This document shows, piece after piece, positions 1 through 5,254 of a DNA stretch of 11,068 bases (within the stretch, counting starts at the first letter, position 1; every line of letters starts with the position of its first letter). Position numbers and translations under genes: made by a program. The notes below the pieces were generated by a model, which did no database searches, was not told where the DNA came from, and saw only the letters and a program-made list of their open reading frames with translations. Location of the stretch: the NCBI GenBank assembly GCA_036847245.1, contig DAIUAL010000108.1, positions 1 to 11,068 on the forward strand. The letters are read 5' to 3'. The stretch is from UBA4661 sp002405405 (GTDB taxonomy: Bacteria > Bacteroidota > Ignavibacteria > Kapaibacteriales > UBA4661).

Positions 1-76
1 CGAGTTCATGCATGCGCAATTCGCGGGAGGGTATCTCCATGAAATTGCCAGACCCGCACGCAGGATCAAGTAAGGT
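1..76 (-). pseudogene. In-frame continuation of the MmeI-like gene past the stop, with SAM motif I
   Basis: Reading the minus strand in the same frame past the TAG gives TLLDPACGSGNF and then RELRMHEL, running off the window edge. DPACGSGNF is motif I, the SAM-binding loop of N6-adenine methyltransferases, and it sits where the family has it, directly after the GAHYTSE linker. In relatives the next residues are roughly FLVIAYRELR. Here they read FMEIPSRELR, with three non-conservative changes, which suggests decay or poor sequence near the edge. A TTG leucine codon changed to TAG would explain the stop in one step. The rest of the gene lies outside the window. Confidence 0.7.
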
Positions 77-1132
77 CTATTCCGCAAGCGAGCGGTGAAA
101 ATCGCGCAATCGGCGTTCGTTGTTTTTGACACGTTCAAACTCTGCCCACAGAGCATCAAGAAAAAGTGGCTTGATAACCTTGAGGATATTCTTCTCGCTC
201 GTGTAATGCGCACCAAGATTACGGCGGCGATCAGCATTCATGACCGATTGAAACATTGCCCCAAAAATCGCAGGTGAAATTTTACTCCAATCAAGTGCAC
301 ATGCACGAAGCAGTGCCGAGCGCATGGTACTATCGAAACTTGCCGTAGGCAGTCGCTCCTCGAAGAGCTTGCCATTGATGTACGCAAACTCTGCAAGATC
401 GCTATCGAGATTTTTCAATCGCTTATCCTGTGGAGTATTCAACACTTGAAAGAGTTGGTCAATCCACCCCGCAAGATCGCTTCCGTCCTCATTGGTACGA
501 TCAGTAATGAAGTCTTGAAATTGCTGTCGCCGAAAGATACCGGTATCTTCTGCAAAGAGACAAAAGAGTAAACGCACCAAATACACTTCGAGTGCATGTC
601 CGTCATAACCAATGTTTTTGAGTTGGTCGTGCAAGTCGCCTATGAGTTCGGCGGCTTTGATATTGACGGGGTCTTGCTCTTGGTATGTGCGCTTGGTATA
701 GCCCGCGATAAACCCAAAGTGATGGATATTCTGCGTGAGGTCGGCAAGAAGAAATTCAACGGTGGTGTTTTCTTCGAGGTCATACAAACGGAATCGCTGA
801 AAGTCGCATACAAGCACATAGCGTGGCAATTCATGATCTTTCAAGCCATGTGTATAGCCGATTGCCTGCTCAAATGCTTTATCGAGATTCTTGCCTGTGC
901 TTTTCATTTCGATAAGCAAAAGACCTTTCCACAGCAAATCAATGTAGCCGTCTTGATCGTTTAATTGCTTTACACGATGCTCAAAGGTGGCGATTTTCCT
1001 GCGCGGTACACCGAATATCTCGAAGAAAGCATCCAAGAATGGTTTTGCTGATTCTGTTTCACGGTGCGTATCTGCCCACTCTTTGCTAAAGCGAAGAGCA
1101 CGGTCTTTGATTTCATTCCAACTCAGTGCCAT
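77..1132 (-). CDS. MmeI-like type IIL restriction-modification enzyme, N-terminal half, cut by an in-frame TAG
   Basis: The 351 residues match the N-terminal part of MmeI-type single-chain enzymes, in which a nuclease is fused to an adenine-specific DNA methyltransferase. The nuclease signature is seen as D65-X9-E75-X-K77 (IDLLWKGLLLIEMKS), the spacing known for MmeI. A helical linker follows, and then the NLGAHYTSEKNI motif (about 305-316) that precedes the methyltransferase core. The frame ends at TAG (77-79) just before SAM motif I, which continues in the same frame to the window edge. As read, the product would have the nuclease but no methyltransferase or target-recognition domain, so it is unlikely to work as a restriction enzyme. 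ATG at 1130-1132 is the first plausible start; it has no Shine-Dalgarno, and a TATAAT lies just upstream. The family call is confident. Whether the gene is dead or the stop is a sequence error is open. Confidence 0.85.
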   Translation of the reverse strand: MALSWNEIKDRALRFSKEWADTHRETESAKPFLDAFFEIFGVPRRKIATFEHRVKQLNDQDGYIDLLWKGLLLIEMKSTGKNLDKAFEQAIGYTHGLKDHELPRYVLVCDFQRFRLYDLEENTTVEFLLADLTQNIHHFGFIAGYTKRTYQEQDPVNIKAAELIGDLHDQLKNIGYDGHALEVYLVRLLFCLFAEDTGIFRRQQFQDFITDRTNEDGSDLAGWIDQLFQVLNTPQDKRLKNLDSDLAEFAYINGKLFEERLPTASFDSTMRSALLRACALDWSKISPAIFGAMFQSVMNADRRRNLGAHYTSEKNILKVIKPLFLDALWAEFERVKNNERRLRDFHRSLAE

Positions 1133-1143
1133 AGGGGGATTGT

Positions 1144-1149
1144 ATTATA
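1144..1149 (-). promoter_or_regulatory. TATAAT-type -10 box in front of the MmeI-like gene
   Basis: A perfect TATAAT on the minus strand ends 11 bases before the ATG at 1132. I find no convincing -35 hexamer at 16-18 bp. If used, the transcript would have only a few leader bases, which fits the absence of a Shine-Dalgarno. In an AT-rich gap this could be chance. Confidence 0.3.
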
Positions 1150-1258
1150 CGTTACAACAAAAGAAAGTATCGGCAAACTACCGAACACATTAGTTCGCAC
1201 CTACATTGTGGTTCAATTATTCATTTCGTCGAGGTTGCTCTGCACACCGCATATACCC

Positions 1259-1906
1259 CTACTCTTCGATCTTTTTCAACACCAAATAAGACGAGCGCAA
1301 TAGCCCCGCATCATGATAAGCAAGCACCGACCAGCCACGCTTGCGCCACTGTTGAATTAAGCGATCGCGGTATCGCAAACGCCACCGCTTTGGACGAAGA
1401 AAAAATGTGTAGCGTGTTCGGATACAGTATTTTGCGGCTAATTTTTTGTCTGATTGCTTGTAATGATTCCCCCAAAAACCAAGCACAACAAAAAGCATCA
1501 ACAATAATAGTATAAAGTTGAAGGTACGCGAGGTTGTTTCAGGAAAAAGTACCAACCAAGCCATCATCATGGCGAAAATGGTCAAAAGCCAACGCCACAC
1601 TTTCAGCCCAATGGTTTCTTCTGTAAATGTTACTTGTGCTAATCCAACAAGTGTTTCGATATCTTGATGCTCCCACCATCCATCTGTTGGCACATTCTGT
1701 TGAGATTGATGCTTGGCATACTCGCGCTCTACATCGAGTGCAATACGATGAATTTCCTCTTGCGAAAGATGTTCTGCAATAGCACGTGAGGATTCCTCAG
1801 CGGCTTTTCGGGCTTCTGCGCGACGTTTAGCAATACGCCGTTTTTCTTCTTCGGCAAGTACCCGCCGATGAATTTCTTCTTGCATTTTGTGTAACGAATC
1901 CTGCAT
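1259..1906 (-). CDS. Unrecognised coiled-coil protein with two membrane spans
   Basis: This 215-residue protein is not recognised. Residues 1-65 are a charged Glu/Arg/Lys/Ala-rich helix (EEEKRRIAKRRAEARKAAEE) likely to form a coiled coil. A short linker with WW follows (77-78). There are two hydrophobic segments at about 103-121 and 129-147, separated by a short PETTSR loop. The tail of about 65 residues is strongly basic (RPKRWRLRYRDR). The probable layout is both ends in the cytoplasm with a membrane hairpin between. The start is supported by GAGGAG (1915-1920) eight bases before ATG. It ends in TAG. It lies 126 bp upstream of the MmeI-like gene on the same strand, so the two could be co-transcribed, but a functional link is only inferred. 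Confidence 0.75.
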   Translation of the reverse strand: MQDSLHKMQEEIHRRVLAEEEKRRIAKRRAEARKAAEESSRAIAEHLSQEEIHRIALDVEREYAKHQSQQNVPTDGWWEHQDIETLVGLAQVTFTEETIGLKVWRWLLTIFAMMMAWLVLFPETTSRTFNFILLLLMLFVVLGFWGNHYKQSDKKLAAKYCIRTRYTFFLRPKRWRLRYRDRLIQQWRKRGWSVLAYHDAGLLRSSYLVLKKIEE

Positions 1907-1914
1907 GAATGTCG

Positions 1915-1920
1915 CTCCTC
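1915..1920 (-). promoter_or_regulatory. Shine-Dalgarno of the two-span membrane protein
   Basis: GAGGAG on the minus strand stands 8 bases before the ATG at 1904-1906. It fixes that start and contrasts with the conserved genes to the right, which have no such motif. Confidence 0.6.
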
Positions 1921-1958
1921 AACATGATTGTCCGAAGTATCTTCTCTTCACAAAATAG

Positions 1959-2117
1959 CAATACCGCTACACTTTGGGAATTCTTACCCCTAAAAACCAA
2001 GAAGCCCTTGCACGGTTTGCCGAGCAAGAGCTTCTCAAAAGTGTAGCATTCAAAGAGGATATGATTAAAAGCATTCAAGAAACATTAAAGACGTACGGGC
2101 GTATCGCGCCGTCCTGA
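1959..2117 (+). pseudogene. Short plus-strand coding remnant ending inside a hairpin repeat
   Basis: One frame is open from 1959 to TGA at 2115-2117. It reads as ordinary protein, with LTPKNQEALARFAEQELL, then FKEDMIKSIQETLKTYGRI, an amphipathic Glu/Lys/Ala-rich helix. There is no ATG at its head. A TTG at 1974 could start a 47-residue peptide, but no ribosome-binding site precedes it. The last five or six codons and the stop lie inside the repeat at 2097-2138. This looks like the end of a gene whose 5' part is lost and whose 3' end was altered by the repeat. The family is not recognised. The opposite strand here gives a Phe/Leu/Cys-rich translation typical of a shadow frame. Confidence 0.4.
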
Positions 2118-2138
2118 GCTTGTCGAAGGGCATACGCC
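2097..2138. repeat. Hairpin repeat with CCTGAGCTTGTCGAAGG core
   Basis: The outer arms GGCGTAT (2098-2104) and ATACGCC (2132-2138) are a perfect 7-bp inverted repeat. Between them sits TCCTGAGCTTGTCGAAGGG (2112-2130). I recognise this core as a short dispersed motif found between genes in many unrelated bacterial genomes; that is recall, not a search. The element supplies the stop of the plus-strand remnant. It also lies about 30 bp past the stop of the 105-residue minus-strand gene, so its transcript could act as a terminator or 3' stabiliser. Confidence 0.6.
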
Positions 2139-2167
2139 TAAAACACAATCGCCCAACAGCGCAATCC

Positions 2168-2485
2168 TCACTTCACACTATACACCCACGCAAGATCAGG
2201 GTAGATATAATCAAAGAGATCAGTATTGCCCACCGACCGCGCTAAAGGCGGATCCTCTTTGAAGAGCGAGTCAGGTGTCGCCTGCCGTATTGCGCCGACA
2301 AGATCGGAGCAACTTACAAGCTCCTCTTGCGTGCAATCGTTCGCAAAAAGACTTTGCAGATACAGTCCGTCCGGCTCTTTTTCACTAACCTCATCAAGTA
2401 TTCTCGACAGCAGGTATGCACATGTGTACGGACTCACCGTGTCTTCTTTTTGATATTTTTTTAGACTTGTCGTTACGTTTGTCAT
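2168..2485 (-). CDS. Unrecognised small soluble protein, 105 aa
   Basis: The start is placed at ATG 2483-2485 (MTNVTTSLKKYQKED). GGAGGT (2493-2498) stands 7 bases before it, which makes it better than the in-frame TTG five codons upstream. The protein is acidic, with three cysteines (CAYLL, NDCTQEEL, VSCSDL) and mostly helical composition, ending YIYPDLAWVYSVK. I see no signal peptide, membrane span or known motif. A hairpin repeat lies about 30 bp past its stop. It stands alone between two coding remnants, so context gives no functional hint. The composition and the good ribosome-binding site make it a real gene. Confidence 0.65.
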   Translation of the reverse strand: MTNVTTSLKKYQKEDTVSPYTCAYLLSRILDEVSEKEPDGLYLQSLFANDCTQEELVSCSDLVGAIRQATPDSLFKEDPPLARSVGNTDLFDYIYPDLAWVYSVK

Positions 2486-2492
2486 CACACAG

Positions 2493-2498
2493 ACCTCC
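2493..2498 (-). promoter_or_regulatory. Strong Shine-Dalgarno deciding the start of the 105-aa gene
   Basis: GGAGGT on the minus strand, 7 bases before ATG 2483-2485, is the best ribosome-binding site in the window. It rules against the TTG start at 2498-2500, which would overlap it. Confidence 0.65.
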
Positions 2499-2535
2499 AA
2501 TCCCTTTTTTCAATACGTGAATTGACCGTTTTTTT

Positions 2536-2691
2536 TTATGTCCCTTGAGAAGCAGTACCCGCGAATTTATTGCCATCGGTATCTTTGCCCTCGCCGATCC
2601 TGCGTAGGATGATTTCTTTGGCTTTGAAGCCGATGTCTTCGATGATGGGTTGGTGGATGAGCGTGGGGTCTATTTCCAAAAATGCTCGATG
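2536..2691 (-). pseudogene. Unrecognised coding remnant or -1 frame extension of the coiled-coil gene
   Basis: After the coiled-coil gene stops at 2670, the neighbouring frame reads as protein to TAA at 2536-2538: FLEIDPTLIHQPIIEDIG, then FKAKEIILRRIGEGKD, ending NKFAGTASQGT. The other frames here give His/Pro/Arg-rich text typical of shadows. No start codon lies at its head. It joins the coiled-coil frame if one extra T is read in the TTTTT run of the codons for EHF. It may be the end of a longer version of that gene after an indel, a programmed -1 shift product, or the tail of an unrelated lost gene. I do not recognise the family. Confidence 0.4.
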
Positions 2692-3017
2692 GCTTTGGAG
2701 AGTGCGAGTATTGTACCGGTACCACCGAGTATTTTCCAGACGAGTGCATTTTGAGCGTTTTGCAAGTCGAAGATGCGCGATTCGAGTTTTTCTATCCGCG
2801 TGTCAATCTTGTCAAGCCGAGCATCGATTTTATCCATGCGAGCATCTATTTTGTCCATGCGAGCATTCAGAGAAGCAAATTCTTTCTTGGTTTCTTCACG
2901 ATGCGCTACGATTGCGAGGATCACCTTATCCTCGAAAGTAAGTGTTTCATCGTGCATGAGCTTTTGCAGGGCTTCGTTGCCGCGTGATTCGATCCATTGT
3001 TCGATGATGTTTGCCAT
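2670..3017 (-). CDS. Small coiled-coil protein with MDKIDAR heptad repeats and hydrophobic C-terminus
   Basis: The 115-residue protein has a helical head (MANIIEQWIESRGNEALQKL), then a heptad coiled coil at about 50-85. The coil contains the near-exact repeats ARMDKID, ARMDKID, ARLDKID and then diverged TRIEKLE. A hydrophobic helix (ALVWKILGGTGTILAL, about 91-106) follows, with a short HFWK tail. The layout suggests an oligomer anchored at a membrane by its C-terminus, a design common among unassigned small bacterial proteins. GGAG lies nine bases before ATG 3015-3017, a weak ribosome-binding site. The stop overlaps a second open frame that may be a frameshifted extension. No enzymatic motif is seen and the function is unknown. 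Confidence 0.7.
   Translation of the reverse strand: MANIIEQWIESRGNEALQKLMHDETLTFEDKVILAIVAHREETKKEFASLNARMDKIDARMDKIDARLDKIDTRIEKLESRIFDLQNAQNALVWKILGGTGTILALSKAIEHFWK
2799..2861. repeat. Three 21-bp tandem repeats coding coiled-coil heptads
   Basis: 2820-2840 and 2841-2861 differ at two positions, and 2799-2819 is a diverged third copy. Each unit codes for one heptad, so copy-number change keeps the frame and lengthens or shortens the coiled coil in seven-residue steps. Confidence 0.75.
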
Positions 3018-3160
3018 GGTTGTATGCTCCGATGTGTTTGATTGTACTGTTTTTATACTTCTTCAAAGTACAAATAATTCCTCAATGATGATTCTTGAGC
3101 AGTGCTGATTGCGGTATAGTCTCGCCGATAGATTGCGCATTGTAATCGTTGTGCTAAATT

Positions 3161-3421
3161 ATGTTCAGAGTGTTATGCTCGTCATTGCTATTCTCTGTTT
3201 TCATGGGTATGTTATTGTTCTTGCTTTGGGGTGTACTTGGCTTGATTGCCATATACCAAGTCTTCACTCTGTTTCAACCTATAACGCGGATATATCTTGG
3301 TATCGCTCTTTATGTTATCGGTGTGCTTTCAGTTGATGTGCTAAAGGGTGTTATTCTCTTTGCATGGTTAATCTCGGGCTTCGGCAAAATGGTATATTTT
3401 TTACTTCGAGATAAGGAATGA
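3161..3421 (+). CDS. Small integral membrane protein, 86 aa, unknown
   Basis: This is an almost wholly hydrophobic protein with probably three spans, at about 5-37 (possibly one long or two short helices), 43-60 and 61-82, ending in the charged tail RDKE. The ATG at 3161 follows an in-frame TAA at 3155-3157, so no longer form is possible. A second in-frame ATG at residue 15 is an alternative. No Shine-Dalgarno is present. The next small membrane gene starts 51 bp downstream on the same strand, and a hairpin terminator follows that one, so the two probably form a transcription unit. I do not recognise the family. Confidence 0.5.
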   Translation: MFRVLCSSLLFSVFMGMLLFLLWGVLGLIAIYQVFTLFQPITRIYLGIALYVIGVLSVDVLKGVILFAWLISGFGKMVYFLLRDKE

Positions 3422-3472
3422 TAACCTTTATACGATATTCAATTCTCTTTGGCTTATCATCAAATCCTTACT

Positions 3473-3652
3473 ATGAAAAAGACCATAAAGAAAACTATTC
3501 GAATCATACTGCTAACGATGTTATTTCTTGGTACTGTAAATATTGCAGGCGATGTGCTTGTGTACTTGGATATTGCAGAGATATTTTGGGGAGTATGCTC
3601 TGTAGCCGGTATGATTGGTCTGTTTTTTCTACCACAACTCATGAATCGCTAG
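3473..3652 (+). CDS. Small two-span membrane protein, 59 aa, unknown
   Basis: ATG 3473 opens with the lysine-rich head MKKTIKKTIR, followed by hydrophobic segments at about 11-30 and 36-54 and a short PQLMNR tail. The positive-inside rule puts the N-terminus in the cytoplasm. An in-frame ATG eight codons upstream would add MAYHQILT, which looks less natural. There is no Shine-Dalgarno. The 10-bp hairpin at 3664-3693 follows the TAG by 11 bases. The sequence is not recognised, and the head plus first span could also be read as a signal peptide. Confidence 0.45.
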   Translation: MKKTIKKTIRIILLTMLFLGTVNIAGDVLVYLDIAEIFWGVCSVAGMIGLFFLPQLMNR

Positions 3653-3663
3653 CTCTCAACAAC

Positions 3664-3693
3664 AAGCCCCATGCGAATGAACACATGGGGCTT
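3664..3693. terminator. Bidirectional hairpin terminator between the small membrane genes and ahcY
   Basis: AAGCCCCATG (3664-3673) and CATGGGGCTT (3684-3693) form a perfect 10-bp stem with a 10-base loop. The T-rich tail is weak on both sides. It lies between two convergent genes, 11 bp past the plus-strand stop and 30 bp past the ahcY stop, the expected place for a shared terminator. Confidence 0.8.
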
Positions 3694-3722
3694 TGCATTT
3701 ACTTAGTCATGATACAAACAGA

Positions 3723-5126
3723 TTAGGTACCTGCATTGTAATCGTTGATATATGCCAACTGCTCTTTGGTCAGTTTGTCGATTTTTTTACCGAGAGTGCG
3801 GAGTTTTGTTTCTGCGATGAATTCATCTTGTGCAGGATCAATGTCGATCACTTCGTTTGGCAGTTTTTTGCCTTTGCGGAATGCTTCAACCAATTTGATG
3901 TGACACATGAATTGGTTTGCAAACGACATGTCCATCACTTCTGACGGATGACCTTCTGCAGCCGCCAAATTCACCAAGCGACCTTCTGCAAGAACGAAGA
4001 TTTTTTTACCGTTTTTCAAGGTGTATTCTTCGCAGTTCTCGCGGATAGTACGTTTTGATTTCGATACTTTTGCAAGCTCTTTCAAGTTGATTTCAGCATC
4101 GTAGTGACCTGTGTTGCACACGATAGCACCATCTTTCATTGAAAGGAAGTGTTTCTCGCGGATGATGTCTTTTACGCCTGTTGCTGTACAGAAGATATCG
4201 CCAACTTTTGCTGCTTGATCCATTGTCATAACATCTTGACCTTCGAGCAATGCTTTCAGAGCCGCTGTTGCTTTGATTTCGGTAACAATCACATTAGCAC
4301 CCATGCCGGAAGCACGTTTTGCTACACCCATACCGCAATGACCATTGCCGGCAACAACGAAGTTTTTACCTGCGAGCATGACTGATGTTGCACGGAGAAT
4401 ACCATCGAGTGTGGATTGACCTGTGCCATACACATTATCAAAATCCCATTTGGTTTCTGCGTCATTCACTGCATACACCGGATAGAGCAATTTGCCAGCC
4501 GCAGCGCGAGCACGCAAGCGGTGTACACCGGTGGTTGTTTCTTCGGTACCACCAATGACTTCGGTTGAAGCAAACTCAGGATGTTGCTCATGGACAGTGT
4601 TGATCAAATCACAACCATCATCGAGTGTAAGATGTGGTTTGAGATCAATCGTGCGATCAATACACCAGTAGAAATCATCATGATTACCATTCCAAGCGAA
4701 AATTTTTGTTCCATTTTTTGCAAGCGCCGCGGCAACTGCATCATTGGTTGAAAGCGGGTTACAACCTGACCATGACACATCTGCACCGACTGCTGTCAAT
4801 GTTTCAACCAAAACAGCAGTTTCTTTTGTTACGTGCAAGCAACCTGCCAAGCGCAAACCTTTGAGAGGTTTCGTTTTGCTGTACTTTTCACGAAGAGCCA
4901 TCAACACAGGCATGCGTGACTCAGCCCACTGGATGAGCTTACGACCTTCTTCTGCGAGTGCAATATCACGAACGCAATACACGCCCGGTACTTCGGAGAA
5001 GGTACCTTTACCTTTTTTTGCAGGGATATTGGTTGCTTTTGCAACGCCATTTTTTGCACCATTTTTTGCAATGCCATTGGTTTGGGCGACTGCTTTGGTT
5101 GCTTTTGCTTTTGCTACTGTTGCCAT
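3723..5126 (-). CDS. ahcY: Adenosylhomocysteinase (S-adenosyl-L-homocysteine hydrolase)
   Basis: The enzyme splits S-adenosylhomocysteine reversibly into adenosine and homocysteine in the cytoplasm with bound NAD, relieving product inhibition of methyltransferases. Residues that map to the known catalytic set are H98 (GCLHVTKET), D169/D170 (LDDGCDL), E195 (GGTEETTTG), and K226 and D230 (NDAETKWDFDN). The NAD loop is GNGHCGMG at 260-267; most relatives have GYG rather than GNG. H341 (NTGHYDAEI) and the GHPSEVMDMSFANQ block are intact. The C-terminus is the short form ending NAGT, without the KPDHYRY tail of the longer class. Residues 1-43 are an Ala/Lys/Asn/Gly-rich extension not usual in the family. 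ATG 5124-5126 has a pyrimidine-rich leader and no Shine-Dalgarno. It is divergent from an Lrp-type gene 128 bp away. Confidence 0.96.
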   Translation of the reverse strand: MATVAKAKATKAVAQTNGIAKNGAKNGVAKATNIPAKKGKGTFSEVPGVYCVRDIALAEEGRKLIQWAESRMPVLMALREKYSKTKPLKGLRLAGCLHVTKETAVLVETLTAVGADVSWSGCNPLSTNDAVAAALAKNGTKIFAWNGNHDDFYWCIDRTIDLKPHLTLDDGCDLINTVHEQHPEFASTEVIGGTEETTTGVHRLRARAAAGKLLYPVYAVNDAETKWDFDNVYGTGQSTLDGILRATSVMLAGKNFVVAGNGHCGMGVAKRASGMGANVIVTEIKATAALKALLEGQDVMTMDQAAKVGDIFCTATGVKDIIREKHFLSMKDGAIVCNTGHYDAEINLKELAKVSKSKRTIRENCEEYTLKNGKKIFVLAEGRLVNLAAAEGHPSEVMDMSFANQFMCHIKLVEAFRKGKKLPNEVIDIDPAQDEFIAETKLRTLGKKIDKLTKEQLAYINDYNAGT

Positions 5127-5174
5127 GAGGAACGAACGAAAAGATGAGAGAAAAAGGATTAGAAGTAATTATTC

Positions 5175-5187
5175 AGAAATTATTTCT
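5175..5187. promoter_or_regulatory. 13-bp palindrome, candidate Lrp/AsnC operator
   Basis: AGAAAT-T-ATTTCT is a perfect inverted repeat around one central base. Its inside, GAAA-TTA-TTTC, fits the GAAA-NNN-TTTC pattern described for some feast/famine (Lrp-family) regulators. It stands between ahcY and the divergent lrp-type gene, about 50 bp before ahcY. Binding by the neighbouring regulator is inferred. Confidence 0.45.
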
Positions 5188-5188
5188 T

Positions 5189-5196
5189 CAAAACTA
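5189..5196 (-). promoter_or_regulatory. Possible Bacteroidota-type -7 box of ahcY
   Basis: The minus strand reads TAGTTTTG, matching the Bacteroidota consensus TAnnTTTG, 62 bp before the ahcY ATG. A TTTG further upstream (5220-5223) is 23 bp away, longer than the usual spacing, so this is weak. The predicted start of transcription would fall inside the palindrome at 5175-5187. Confidence 0.25.
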
Positions 5197-5224
5197 CGAG
5201 ATAAAACACCTATTTTTTACAAAC

Positions 5225-5241
5225 AATCTTTTTTGAAGATT
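5225..5241. promoter_or_regulatory. Inverted repeat just upstream of the Lrp-type gene
   Basis: AATCTT and AAGATT are perfect 6-bp arms around TTTTG, ending 13 bp before the lrp-type ATG. The position suits autoregulation, but the arms are short and the region is AT-rich. Confidence 0.35.
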
Positions 5242-5254
5242 ATATTTCTACAAT

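Noticed and set aside
2510..2537. A 5-bp hairpin followed by nine T residues, resembling a plus-strand terminator.
   Set aside because: The stem is only TCAAT/ATTGA, and no plus-strand gene lies upstream for it to end.
1907..3160. tRNA, small RNA or CRISPR content in the gaps of the left region.
   Set aside because: No cloverleaf with a GGTTCGA-type arm and no regularly spaced repeats are visible; every gap is shorter than 300 bases.
3418..3726. A 102-codon plus-strand frame starting in an ATGA overlap with the 86-aa membrane gene.
   Set aside because: Its Cys/Tyr/His-rich text resembles no protein and it runs through the terminator. The overlapping MKKTIKKT frame is more protein-like.
3137..3747. 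A 15-base exact direct repeat, GCATTGTAATCGTTG, at 3137-3151 and 3733-3747, possibly attachment sites flanking the small membrane genes.
   Set aside because: The second copy codes for the end of AhcY (INDYNA), the first lies between genes, no integrase is present, and a 15-base match in 11 kb is not far from chance.
5127..5254. A possible SAM- or SAH-sensing riboswitch in the ahcY leader.
   Set aside because: The leader is short and AT-rich, with no set of G/C stems or conserved core recognisable as either class.
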